The notes below the pieces were generated by a model. It was not told where the DNA came from and searched no databases. It saw only the letters and a program-made list of their open reading frames with translations. The position numbers and the translations under genes were made by a program. Positions 35,152 to 45,129 of a stretch of 64,000 bases of DNA are shown piece after piece. Numbering within the stretch: position 1 is the first letter of the stretch; each line of letters opens with the position of its first letter. Origin of the DNA: Ignelater luminosus (Eukaryota; Arthropoda; Insecta; Coleoptera; Elateridae); the NCBI GenBank assembly GCA_011009095.1, contig VTPC01008288.1, forward strand, positions 1 through 64,000. The letters run 5' to 3'.

Positions 35152-37153
35152 AGGTAAATCCGGGGGAGTTCGACCACTGGGAGAGACCGACCAGTGCTAG
35201 TAACTAATTTAGGTTTGCCGCAAGAGAGCGTTCTGCATGTACTACGTGTCAACGATAGTTCACAACTAGTTTATGTTATTCATGAAACATGTGCAACAAA
35301 GTAGTATTGTTATTTCAATATTCGTTTTTAATTTTTTGCGGGCGTGAAGATTTTTTTATCTATAATAGTTGATAGTGATACTTGAAAAAAGGTAAGTTTT
35401 TTTTAAACGAATTGGCTTTCATCTGTTAGAATATACATGAAATCTGGTTATAACCCGAAAAAATCACATAAGTTGATTTTAGCTTTGTAATAAGAGGGTG
35501 ATCAATCTCTACCGGCAATTTGGTATACTTCGACCACGTTCGTATGGGAGAGTCCGACCACAATCAAAACAGTTTACAAACGGAAAAATGGCAACCGAGC
35601 TAAATGGAGTGCCGAATCGTTGAAAAATGTTATGGAGTGTATAAAAAATGGGGCAATAGAAGTAAACAAAGCAAGTCGAAATTACGGAATTCCTAAAACA
35701 CACTGAAGGATAGAGTTAGGAAGTAGAATGCAATGAAATACAATAGACTCGGTCCAGCATCATGTTTGAGTGACGACGTAGAATTTAAATTGATTCGGCA
35801 CATAGAAAAATTGCAAACATTTGGGTATGCTCCGGACAGAGAATCTGTCTAAACATGTACTTTTCAACTGGCTGAGAGCTGGTTATGACTGGTTAAATTT
35901 ATTTTTGCGACACCATCTCGATCTGTCTATTAGAAAAGCTGAAGGAATTTCTATTAATCGAGCTACTGGTATGAATGGGGAGGAGGATTTTGCACTATTG
36001 GGAAAAATTATTTCCGAAAATAATCTCCATGATGAACCTGTCAATATTTCCTCTTTTACCTCAGGTAAAAAAGGCGAAATTATTCGGTCATTGCATGTTG
36101 CAATGCAGATGGGATGTTTCTTTCGCCATTTTGCCTATTTAAAGGCAAAAACAGGAAGGATGAGTTTTTGGATGAAATGCTAGCCGGCTATCAGATTGCT
36201 ATGTCACAGAAATTAGCATATGTTAATGCCACCATTTTTAAAGATTGGCTTGTATCGCATTTTTTGTCTAGGAAACCAGCAGGCACAGTTGTAGTAATTG
36301 TTAATAGCCATACATAAACTCGGTTGAGGTACTGGAATATTGTGCAGAGCACAATATAAATCTTCTGTTTGCCAAGTCATACGACTCATTATTTACAACC
36401 GCTCGATAGATCATTTTTTTTAAATCATTAAAAAACTATTACCATGCGGTTTATAGCAATTTCTTAAAAACAAACCCAAATAGGAAATTAACGAGGTTAC
36501 AATTTGGAGTTTCTTGGTTTCGGCTGAGGCAAATCTGAAGACATTTCGCAAATTTTGAAGACAACACAGTAGCGGTAACCAAGAAAGGTGGCAGACAGCT
36601 TGCCACCATATTGAATAGCTCAGATAAGTAATAAAATAAGTTAAAAAAGAAAAATAGTGTTGTCATCTAAAAAGAAAAAGCGCGAAATAAGGTTAGACCA
36701 GTTTTCAGATTCGGGAGTGATAGTCCAGTTTGGAATGGAATGAAAATGAATATGTAGGATGCGGTAAAAATTACTTTAAAACAGCAAGAAAGGAGGACTG
36801 GATCAAAAACTGCAGTTGTTAGTATCATGAAGATTGCTCGAACTTTGGTAACATTCGCAACTTCTGCGGAAGGTTGAAGAAAAAACCAAGTTCAAATTAG
36901 TTTTCTGCTTTCTTGTCGTTTTGTTTTCTTATAAGTAGGTCAATTTCATCCGCAGTGGGTGATCGCTCTCACCCGTGTATACGGGACAGACTGACCATTT
37001 GTATATTGTTTGTTCTTTTGCCAAAAATTAAAATAGTTTCGTTTAGTTTTTTGTAAATGTGTAACGACTTGATAAAATAAAAAATAAATTTCAAACAACT
37101 AGCGAAGTTATCTTATTTTTTCGAAAAGTGGTCGAACTCTCCCGGATTAACCT
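35152..37153 (+). mobile_element. pogo/Tigger-like DNA transposon, degenerate, 2002 bp
   Basis: The terminal inverted repeats match at 25 of 27 positions: left AGGTAAATCCGGGGGAGTTC, right (reverse complement) AGGTTAATCCGGGAGAGTTC, both continuing GACCACT. TA dinucleotides flank each end (35150-35151 and 37154-37155), as in Tc1/mariner/pogo elements. Sub-terminal GACCGACCA/GTCCGACCA motifs repeat inside, near 35185 and 35555. The interior carries a broken pogo-type transposase, listed separately. Confidence 0.9.
35572..36650 (+). pseudogene. Broken pogo-like transposase (HTH_Psq, CENP-B-like, DDE parts)
   Basis: Pieces in order are a Psq-type helix-turn-helix start, YKRKNGNRAKWSAESLKNVM, near 35575, followed by NKASRNYGIPKTH; then a CENP-B/Tc5-type segment, AGYDWLNLFLRHHLDLSIRK (35870-35940); then DDE-domain pieces, with PFCLFKGKNRKDEFLDEMLA (36117) and AMSQKLAYVNATIFKDWLVS. 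After these come SHTTHYLQPLDRSFFK-like and NPNRKLTRLQFG-like strings up to about 36510. Several frameshifts and stops separate them, so it is inactive. Domain order is that of pogo/Tigger/jerky-like transposases, which bind the element ends through the N-terminal half and cut through the DDE half. Confidence 0.85.
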
Positions 37154-37568
37154 TATTGGGTTCCGTTTGAGTACATAAAGATATAACACTGTAATAGATA
37201 TTTCTCGAGAATTAAATAAATACATTTTTCTTTTTCTCTTGGATGCGATGAATTTTAACTGCTATTTTCTTTAATCAACAAAAATATTTTAAGTATTGCT
37301 AGATTTTAATTATCTAAAAATACCAAAATTGAAGAATTTAGTGTGATACACAACTGTGATACAATGTACTGCTTTGTTTCTAACAAGGGATTATTAAAGA
37401 TCACTAACTATCATTATGATTTTGATAAGCAAAATTAAATTTGAAAGGCATTTACTGATTTAAATGGTAAGTTTTCAGAAACAGGCAAGAAACATTAACT
37501 TTTGAGTGCAGATTTTAATTACATTAAACTTAGAAACTTAAGAAACTTCATGAACAAGGTTTCAATGT
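37154..37568. other. Spacer between the pogo-like element and the LINE
   Basis: AT-rich with no gene. The right half could be degraded 5' LINE sequence. Confidence 0.4.
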
Positions 37569-39770
37569 AATATTTTTGGATACATGTTGTCACTTCTGAT
37601 CATGTACTGCTGGTAGTATCGTTTAACATAAAACTAGCACGTCTAGAGAGAAATCCACCCCAAAGACGAATTGCATATGAAGAATTAGAACAAACAGATT
37701 TTAGAAATGCAGTTAGCAAAGAAATTAACTTAAAAGTGAAGACATCGGTTGAAGACAAATTTGAAAAAGGTGAAAACCTACAAGTCTATGGGAAGAATTG
37801 GAAAACATTATGATAACCACTGCAAAAGACAAAATAGGTTACAAACAGAAAGATAAAAAGCAGAGCTAAATGACAGATGAAATCCTAGCACTATTTGAAA
37901 AACGTAGAGAATGCAAAGGCCAGCTTAAAACATACAAAGGAATACAGAAAAACAATTCGATCAAAAATAAGAAAAGGTAAAAACGATAGACAATGTGAAG
38001 AGCTAGAAAGATTACATGATGACTACACAAAAAGATTAAAGAAACAGGAGGGAGTATACCGAAAAAAAAACAATTTTCCAGGCTAAAAAAAGGTTGAAGG
38101 AGAACCTGCTAACGACAAGCAACAAAAGAAAAGCATATGGGAGACATGCATTGGCAACCTCTTTGCAGAAGACCGTGAACAGATTGAGAAGGCAGAAGAC
38201 GAACTAACGGGGCCTTCCATCACAAAAGAGGAAATTGAAAGGGCAATACGGGCATCAAAAGACTACAAAGCAACTGGTCCAGATGGAATCCCAGCAGAAC
38301 TAATTAAACTCTTCGACGATAAAAGTATTTCACTACTTCAACAAATTCTTAATAAAATTTATGAGGCAGGGGAATTTCCCTCCCAATGGCTTACGTCAAC
38401 CTTTATTCCATTGCCTAAAAAAAAAGTAATGCAAAGAAATGCTCTGAATATAGACTCATTAGTCTCATAAGCCACCCACTAAAAATATTTCTGAAAATTA
38501 TCCATCATAGAATTTCAACAAAGTCCGACAAAAACATCGGAAACTCTCAATTTGGCTTTAGACAGGGCATGGGAACTAGGAAAGCAATAGTCACAACACA
38601 GGTACTAATACAGAATTGTACTCTGTTTCATAAACTATGAGAAAGCCTTGACAAGGTCCAGCATCAAAAACGTAGGGAAATACTGAAACAAATGGATATT
38701 GACCAAAGAGACGTTCGTTGTATAGAAAACTTATACTGGAACCAAACCACAGAAGTAAGAATGGGCAGTGAAGTCACAACAGCACAAAATGCCCATAATA
38801 TTTTTGGATATATGTCGTCACTTCTGATCATGTACTGCTGGTAGTATCGTTTAAAATAAAACTAGCACGTCTAGAGAGAAATCCACCCCAAAGACGAATT
38901 GCATATGAAAAATTAAAACAAATTAAGACAAGGATACGTCCTCTCTCCACTACTATTCAATTTGAATTCAGAAAACAACTTTCAAGAGGCATTGGAAGAA
39001 TATGAACTAGGCATTGAAGTAAATAACATATACGTTATGCAGACGACACAGCATTAATTGCTGACAATATAAATGACCTTCTCATTGTAGCCGGCGAGCA
39101 AAGTAGAAAGATGGGTTTTAACATCAACATTACAAAGACAAAATTTATGATAATTAGCCGCAATCTGAACGAGTCCAGAAACTCACGATTACTATATGGA
39201 AATCAGCAAATCGATCGAGTACACAAATTTAACTACGTGGAAACATGGCTGGGTGAAGACTGGGCATCTGATATGGAAATAAAGAGCAGAATAGGAAAAC
39301 CACAAAGCGCATTCGTAAGATTCAAAACGGTATTTACAAATACAGACTTTGACCTCGGCCTTAAGGTTAGATTTGTTAAATGTTATGTCTGGTCAGTACT
39401 TCTTTGCGGTGTGGAAAGCTGGACTCTAAAAGTAAAAACAATGAACAAGCTGGAGGCATTTAAAATGTGGCTCTGCCAAAGGATACTTAAAATACCATGA
39501 ACAACAAGAAAAACGAACAAGGAAGTGCTGAGAATGGTAAAAACAGACCGTCAATTATTACGAAATCTACCTTGGGCATATAATGCGCAACCAAACATGC
39601 CAATTCTTGCAATTAATAATAGAAAGAAAAATCGAGGAAGGAGAGCAATTGGTCGGAAAAAGATGTCAAACAATGGACTAGAACAAGAGATGCAGGAGAG
39701 TTGTTACACATCGCAAGGGACAGAGAACTGATGTCCAACATGATCGCAAACATTCATTAATAGATAAGCA
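37569..39770 (+). mobile_element. 5'-truncated, rearranged non-LTR retrotransposon (LINE)
   Basis: Reading across frames, a post-endonuclease region (SDHVLLVVSF, then RNPPQRRIAYEELEQ) is followed by a reverse transcriptase. The RT contains KATGPDGIPAELIKL (38269), LPKKK, a FINYEKALDKVQH block (38628, where the usual catalytic Asp position reads Asn), RYADDTALIAD (YADD at 39036-39047) and the C-terminal open frame 39111-39500, which ends LCQRILKIP. The tail runs to about 39770. Stops and frameshifts make it inactive. It most resembles the insect RTE-type elements often annotated as craniofacial-development-protein-2-like; the clade is not certain. A 126-bp block (37569-37694) is duplicated inside the RT at 38797-38922. 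Confidence 0.85.
38797..38922 (+). repeat. Duplicated 126-bp LINE segment inside the RT domain
   Basis: Nearly identical to 37569-37694 (TCACTTCTGATCATGTACTG through CCCCAAAGACGAATTGCATA), with a handful of differences. It interrupts the RT between an AQN-containing block and a fragment resembling LSPLLFNL near 38945. It is displaced relative to protein order. Confidence 0.85.
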
Positions 39771-39931
39771 CAGGAAGAGAGATGAGCGGACGTTTTGATA
39801 CATCTGGTAAATGTACAATTAGTTTTTTATTAATAAACTGTTGTTAAATAAAATGATCCTTTATACCATCAAAGAATAAAAATAAACAATTGCTTTCTTA
39901 AATTTTATTTTTGAGTCAGGTAATAGCAGTT

Positions 39932-40023
39932 TACGTAACTAGTCAGGAAAGTGATACTTTACTGGACGAGCAAACACGTGCAAGTGCAAGTGCAGTAAAG
40001 ACACTTTACTGACATGTTACGTA
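39932..40023. repeat. 92-bp imperfect palindrome
   Basis: TACGTAACTAGTCAG at the left pairs with CTGACATGTTACGTA at the right. Inside are paired AAAGTG/CACTTT and ACTTTACT/AGTAAAG strings. It shares AGTCAGGAAAGT with the palindrome at 41011-41060. Confidence 0.6.
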
Positions 40024-40321
40024 CAATATTTTTTCTAACACCGGTTTTTATCGATGCCGTAATCACATACAGGGTGGTGTCTGGTACAAATATTGTACTT
40101 ATAGGTATACCAAATTATGTTTTTATCATCTTCCCAGTTGATTTTACGGCAAATATGTAACAGTGTCTAGGATGGTAATAAATTTATTTATAACTGAGAT
40201 TTTCTAATAGTTGGTTTATTTATGTATTCCTAATAAATTGCATTTTATTATTAATTTTTAAATTTAAGCTCCTGTACTTCAAATATTACCATAATTGGCA
40301 AATTTTAAGAATGGAATAATG

Positions 40322-40388
40322 TGGTCGTGTGGATGCAGCGTTTGACTTTTAATCTAGAGGTCTTGCGTTCGATCCTCCCTGTCGGGCA
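40322..40388 (+). pseudogene. tRNA-like sequence (Lys-TTT-like), not a functional tRNA
   Basis: TGACTTTTAATCTAGAGGTC resembles an anticodon arm with TTT, followed by GCGTTCGATCC (B-box-like) and a GTCGGGCACC end. The T-stem and acceptor stem do not pair properly. About half of its positions match the minus-strand block at 40516-40583, including the TGGT...CAG start and TTGACTT core, so the two share an origin. Confidence 0.5.
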
Positions 40389-40515
40389 CCTTGTGATACT
40401 TTTCGTTTTTTCTTTAATTTTTATATTAAGATTGTTTATAAGTAAAATTATTCTAGTTAATTATTACAAAAAGAAATGTCAAATAAAAATTTAAAAAAAA
40501 ATGAAAAAATTAGTA

Positions 40516-40583
40516 GCCGGCAGCAGGAGTCGAACCCGGATCTCTTGATTAGAAGTCAATATCTGTAACTAAACAACCAAATT
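40516..40583 (-). pseudogene. tRNA-like sequence (Arg-TCT-like), inverted partner
   Basis: The minus strand reads TGGTTGTTTAGTTACAG, then TTGACTTCTAATC (anticodon-like TCT), then GGGTTCGACTCC (a good B box) and GCCGGCT. The 5' side has no sequence to pair with the 3' acceptor end, so it is a tRNA-derived element or pseudogene rather than a working tRNA. Confidence 0.5.
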
Positions 40584-41010
40584 CTTCATTTGTTGAAACT
40601 GTCAAATTTCAGTATTTGCATGGCAGGCACTTTAAATTTATATTAAGAATTAGTAATAAAATGAATTTCATAAATAATGCGTAAAGAAAGTTGGACAGTA
40701 TTTAATTGCAAACATGTTTTGCATTTACATATTTGATGTAAAAAACTTGAAATAATATAAATGAAATCGCAAATAATTAAAAACTGTTTGAATTTTTTCT
40801 CAAAAATCATGTTGTCTGTATCCAAGGTGACAAAACAAAATTGTAAATATAAAGAAATACACGCTCTGATCTGCTTGCGTTGGTTTTCCGTAACTGTAAT
40901 TATTCGCAATATTAGTTTTGTATTTCTTAAAAATGAATGAAAGTGGTAGTGAAGAGTTTTCATGTATACACTTTCAGAAGAAGAATAAATGTTTTCTTGA
41001 ATTTTTTTTG

Positions 41011-41060
41011 AGTCAGGAAAGTACTTTACCTGAGTACTACGGCAAAGTACTTTCCTGACT
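41011..41060. repeat. 50-bp imperfect palindrome
   Basis: AGTCAGGAAAGTACTTT is closely complemented by AAAGTACTTTCCTGACT around a CTGAGTACTACGG centre. Confidence 0.65.
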
Positions 41061-41204
41061 AGTCAAGTAAAATCTAGTTTCCATAGCAAAATGAATAAAG
41101 AAAAGCCTACTTTCGAATACGGTGTTAGAAAAAATCTATTTACCATAGCAAAAGGAGACAAGAAAAGCCGACTTTCAACTACGACATTGGAAAATAGTAG
41201 TTTT

Positions 41205-41629
41205 TAGACAACCCCCTGTGAAATTTGTCATATCGACTGCAGCAGTCTGCTCATGACAACCTATGAAAGTTGAAATTATCAACACTGCTACGAAATGAAA
41301 ATATCGTTACGTTCATATCGTAACAGGACAGCAGTCTACTCATGACAACTAGTTTTCATAACTAGTGTTTCGAAAGTAGCATACATCGTGCGAGTGTGAA
41401 GATTTACGAACCAGGCGTAAGCAGAGTTTGAAAATTCACACGAGCTACGATACAGTACTTTCGAACAAGTTATGAAAGACGACCCCAACATTATACCTAA
41501 ATTTTTTTCCTATTGCGATATGAAAGTAACGATATTTTCATATCGTAGCAGCGTTGATAATTTCAACTTTCATAGGTTGCCATGAGTAGGCTGCTGCAGT
41601 CGATGACAACTTTCACAGGAGGTTGTCTA
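41205..41629. mobile_element. MITE with ~115-bp terminal inverted repeats
   Basis: Arm 41205-41320 and the reverse complement of 41516-41629 agree through TAGACAACCNCCTGTGAAA, GTCATNNCGACTGCAGCAG, ACCTATGAAAGTTGAAATTA (then TCAAC) and ATGAAAATATCGTTAC. The interior is about 195 bp with no coding frame. No transposase is present and the superfamily is unassigned. Its right end abuts R3 copy 2. Confidence 0.85.
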
Positions 41630-41637
41630 GAACAGTA

Positions 41638-41897
41638 TATTTCGATACAAGTGCGCTGTCGCGCCATATTTCAGGCGTGAAGTCAAAATTTGAAGCGCGA
41701 GATGCAGGTCGAGTGCTGCAAAAAAAGGCCGAGCGCCTGAAAAGTGACGGTGGCAGTGCAGGTATACCGAACAAATTCTTTTGTAACTGTTTACATAAAA
41801 TGAGAAAAAACATTAATTTACTGTAAATTTTTGAAGTTAACTTTGACAGATGCCAAGTTAGGTACATAAATGAAAAAACTTATAGTATATTATTACA
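41638..41897 (+). repeat. Dispersed repeat R3, copy 2
   Basis: Matches 14324-14515 and carries an extra GC-richer block (about 41690-41765) missing from copy 1. Open frames on both strands here follow the repeat and are not conserved in copy 1. Confidence 0.65.
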
Positions 41898-41929
41898 AAA
41901 ATAAAATTAAACAATCATTGCTAAGAAAG

Positions 41930-42800
41930 TAGGTAAATTCGGTGCAAATGCTTTAAAATTAACCAAGAGGGTGTTTCGCTTGCTTATATTGGTATGAGAT
42001 AAATCACTCTTTTTGTATGTTTACATCACTGACTTTGTTTTAAAACAATCAGTTTAAAAACTGTCACGTGAAGCACGTTTTTTTATATATTGGTTGAATA
42101 TTAAAGTTAACAGTGTGTTAATTTAGATTGTTTGTAAAAGTGGAAAGTTTATATTAACTAATCAACATTTTGTTTAAAATTCTCCATTAATAGATTTTAT
42201 TTGGATGTAGTTACTGACAAATGTTAACCTCAAAATGACAACTACTGTCAAATAATACGTATACCTTATCTCATTTCTATAATTCCAATCCATTTCAAAT
42301 GTTTAAGGTTTTAGTTGCATGCACTGTTATACCCCAAACTTATTTATGCTAGTGTCACTATTTCTAGTTACACATTTCTCACTAGAAAATCTTCTGTTAA
42401 ACAAATGTCATAAGTCAAAATAGGGTTAAAATACAGTAAATTCGTTTTTATGTGCAAATCAGTTTGATTACAATTAATATTGAAGTAATAAACACAAAAA
42501 ATAAATTTTTATTCCAAATAATAAACAAACAACAAAAGGTAACCGTACAAAATGCAAACATTTACCTTTTCTGGATGACAATCTAACCTCTGATTTTAAA
42601 TAAAACCAAATAACAATATTGTCAACATTTCTCAATAAAAAATTCTAGTGTTTAGGTTTTGTCACCAACACAACGAAAATTTAACAGGAATTATACAAAT
42701 GAGATAAACTATACGACTTACAAACATAAAAACTAATAATGAGAAGTACTGGGTATATTTAGATTTTGGATTCACTTTTTAAAGCATGTGAACAGTGTAA
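41930..42800 (+). repeat. Dispersed repeat R2, copy 2 (termini lost)
   Basis: Aligns with the interior of the MITE at 3572-4245: AACCAAGAG, GGTATGAGATAAATCACT, ACTGTCACGTGAAGCAC against ACTGTCATGTCAAACAC, GTTAACAGTGTGTTA, and later AAGTACTGG and TTTTAAAGCATGTGAA. Part of the middle is longer than in copy 1. I did not find the long inverted ends, so this copy is probably degraded or a longer internal variant. Confidence 0.6.
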
Positions 42801-43283
42801 AATTATCCGAATGGCATAATTACGAATTTACAGAAGCTTTTTGATAGTTTATTTAAGAAAAGAATCTTAAATGGAAAATTGATCACACACAAGATTTTAA
42901 TTTAGCTTGAATTTATCGTAATTATTTTAGACATCATTTTTATATTTATAATTTAGAATTTTGGTTGTGAATTGCATAGAAATTATGAATCAACTTTAGC
43001 TGTAAATTTTTAAAATTGTTAAAATCGCTAGTGCATTATGATCTTTTACCTTTCTAATTCGTAATTCTATACATGTATAACTATTTGACATTTAATAAAT
43101 TATTTCATTTTGACATTTTCGGTTTGAATTGCGTGACATTACAAACATTTGTCGAGCCAACAGTGTGTTAAACAGATTATGCAACGAATTTCCAATATGA
43201 TACAGAAATTTACTAATGATAATTTTCTTAAGTGAAGGAATGTGTAGAAGATTTACTTTTTTTAGGAAAAAAATTAAACTTAC
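42801..43283 (-). other. mamo intron, 5' end next to the BTB exon
   Basis: The donor is CTG|GTAAGT at 43284/43283 on the minus strand. The BTB frame stays open for 63 codons into the intron (to 43092), so retention of this intron would give a BTB-only protein with no fingers. I otherwise see only AT-rich sequence. Confidence 0.6.
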
Positions 43284-44002
43284 CAGAGGCACTTGTTGTA
43301 CAGGTGGTAATCCTGATGGACCAGGTAACGGTTCACTGTTTAGAGGTGAAGGCAGTCGACTGCATATAGATCCCGGCAGGGCGGGGCAAGAGGCGACAGG
43401 ATTACTATTGCTGTGAAGACTCATGTCACTGGGCCCGCAACAATCTTCCGCGGGCGTCCCTGATCGTAAGGGCTCCCTAGAAGTTGGCCTTTCCGGGCTT
43501 CTACATATTCTGGGGGGCGTTTGCGTGTGATCCTGCTCTTCTACTGGCCTCTTGTTGACCAATTCCGTCGGTTCGGTTTGTTCAGATTCGGCTTCCTGTT
43601 TGTAGTCGCGTGACGATGGACCCAAGTTCGTCATTTCGGCGAGGCCTTTGATCTTTAAACTTTCGGCGGTTTTCAAGAGCGCTGACAGTTGACAGTACTC
43701 CACGTTGACCTCCCCTTTGTACATGAACTCTATTAACGTGCGAAGTTCGGCGAAACGCACGTCTTTGAGTATGACTATAGGATGACGACTAGGATGGTCG
43801 ACGAAAAGGGTTTGGAAATATGAGGAGCAGGCGGACAGCACCACTTTGTGGGCACGTATTGAGTGCCCTTCCGAACAAGCCAGCGTCACGTCCACGAGGC
43901 TTTCGTCTCGTAGTAGTTGACTGAAGACCCCCAGCAGGTTGCTCTGATGATTATTCCACCTTAGGCAATAGTGCTCACTTCCCATCTCTAAGCCAGGCCG
44001 CA
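43284..44002 (-). CDS. mamo: mamo BTB exon (first coding exon)
   Basis: Translation starts at 43985 and fills 234 codons to the GTAAGT donor at 43283. The acceptor is TTCTTGTTGCAG, leaving 17 nt of 5'UTR here, so at least one non-coding exon lies upstream. The BTB domain spans residues about 5-118: HYCLRWNNHQSNLLGVFSQL, VDVTLACSEG, AHKVVLSACSSYFQTLF, PIVILKDVRFAEL, EFMYKGEVNVEYCQL and LLKTAESLKIKGLAEM. This is the insect BTB-finger (ttk) group, which dimerises or multimerises through this fold. The HYCLRWNNHQSNLLGVFSQL start and the SEGHSIRAHK region fit mamo better than lola, fruitless, broad or tramtrack as I know them. Residues 119-234 are Ser/Pro/Glu-rich and probably disordered. ATG context GAGATGG is favourable. 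In flies and silkworm mamo has roles in the germ line and in pigmentation (established knowledge). Confidence 0.88.
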
Positions 44003-45129
44003 CTGCAACAAGAATTTTTGTCATTAATTTTGAGCGTATTAAATTAAAAAGAGTGGGTGTAAGCAAGCTTAATAATAATATAAATATATATATTAGTAGA
44101 ACAATAGTGTGACAACAAAACCGCAAATATTGTAGTTATACGCAAACTACATTATACAATAAAATCTTATTAGAAATAGTTACACACTGACAAACTTTAA
44201 AAATTAGACGCCTCGCATTTATTGTAATATGTCGAATTGAAATAAACAGTGGTAACCGTATGTTCTGTAAGTGTTTGAATTTAAGTATTATCTAGAAAGA
44301 AAATCAAACTATAAGTAAATTTAGGTAGAGGCAGAAACTCTCCGCAGAAATACAAGCAGTTTCCAGAAATTTGTTTTAAATTAAATAGAATTTTATACTT
44401 GATTACAAGTGGTTACCGAGTGCTAGGTTTTTTATTATAATGGGTGGATTATTGAGATCAAGAAGACAATTGTATCGCCAGCAAATCAAGTTATTAAGAG
44501 GTGAAAAAACCGGATCTAAACGTTAAAAACATATCCAGAATAAAAATTAGAAATAAAGATAATGAAAATATGAGAATATTAGAAAAAAACTCCACGTGTG
44601 TGACGTCATTTGATATCTATTTTGTTTTTTGTGCCTATGTCATCTACAAATTGTCATTGCTGCGTGAGGTTATGTCAGTATGTCAAATTTTTGTTTAATT
44701 GTTTTCCATTTGTTTTTCACAAATTTATGTAAAATCTATAAATACATCGTTTTGCTTTAGTAAGAAAATGGAACGTTTAGGTTTTTTTAGGATATTTTTG
44801 AACTGTCAACTACAAATTTGGAATTTTAAACTGTCAACCTCCGGATTGAAAAATATCAAAAATAGTAGCATCAGTAGCACCACCAACATTGTAAATAAAC
44901 CATCTAAAGGCAGTAGATAATCGGAACATATGTTATGAAATTTCCCTAATAACAATTTAATGTATTAAATCGAAACAAGTTTTTAAAATTTTGTGAATAA
45001 TTGCTTTATGTTTTTACATAATTTGTCAGTGATATTTGTAGAAGTGGCTATGAGTTTAAGTTTTAAGTCTAGATTGAATGTTTCTGTTGAATATTCTTTC
45101 ATTCTTTTTTATCCAGTTAACCCTAGATA
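44003..45129. other. Upstream intron/5' region of mamo with the left part of R1 copy C
   Basis: No exon was recognised. From about 44440 to the mariner end the sequence is the minus-strand copy of R1. Confidence 0.6.

Larger units (their letters stand above)
39771..41204. repeat. Cluster of palindromes and two tRNA-like sequences in inverted order
   Basis: The cluster contains a 92-bp palindrome (39932-40023), a plus-strand tRNA-like block (40322-40388), a minus-strand tRNA-like block (40516-40583), a segment (40760-40850) that recurs at 52585-52680, and a 50-bp palindrome (41011-41060). CTAACACCGG at 40033 and CGGTGTTAG at 41124 are inverted. The arrangement suggests an old composite element, probably non-autonomous. 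No protein was recognised. Confidence 0.55.

Noticed and set aside
40322-40583. Functional tRNA-Lys and tRNA-Arg genes
   Set aside because: Acceptor stems and one T-stem do not pair, so they are reported only as tRNA-like sequences.
43284-44002. Identity as lola, fruitless, broad, tramtrack or abrupt
   Set aside because: The BTB start with SNLLGVFSQL, the SEGHSIRAHK region and the SLKKEVD linker fit mamo better as far as I recall these families. This was judged without a database search.
43986-44126. Hydrophobic N-terminal extension of the BTB frame that looks like a signal peptide
   Set aside because: A strong acceptor (TTCTTGTTGCAG) ends at 44003, so all but the last 17 nt of this extension are intron. 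The family starts at MGSEHYC.
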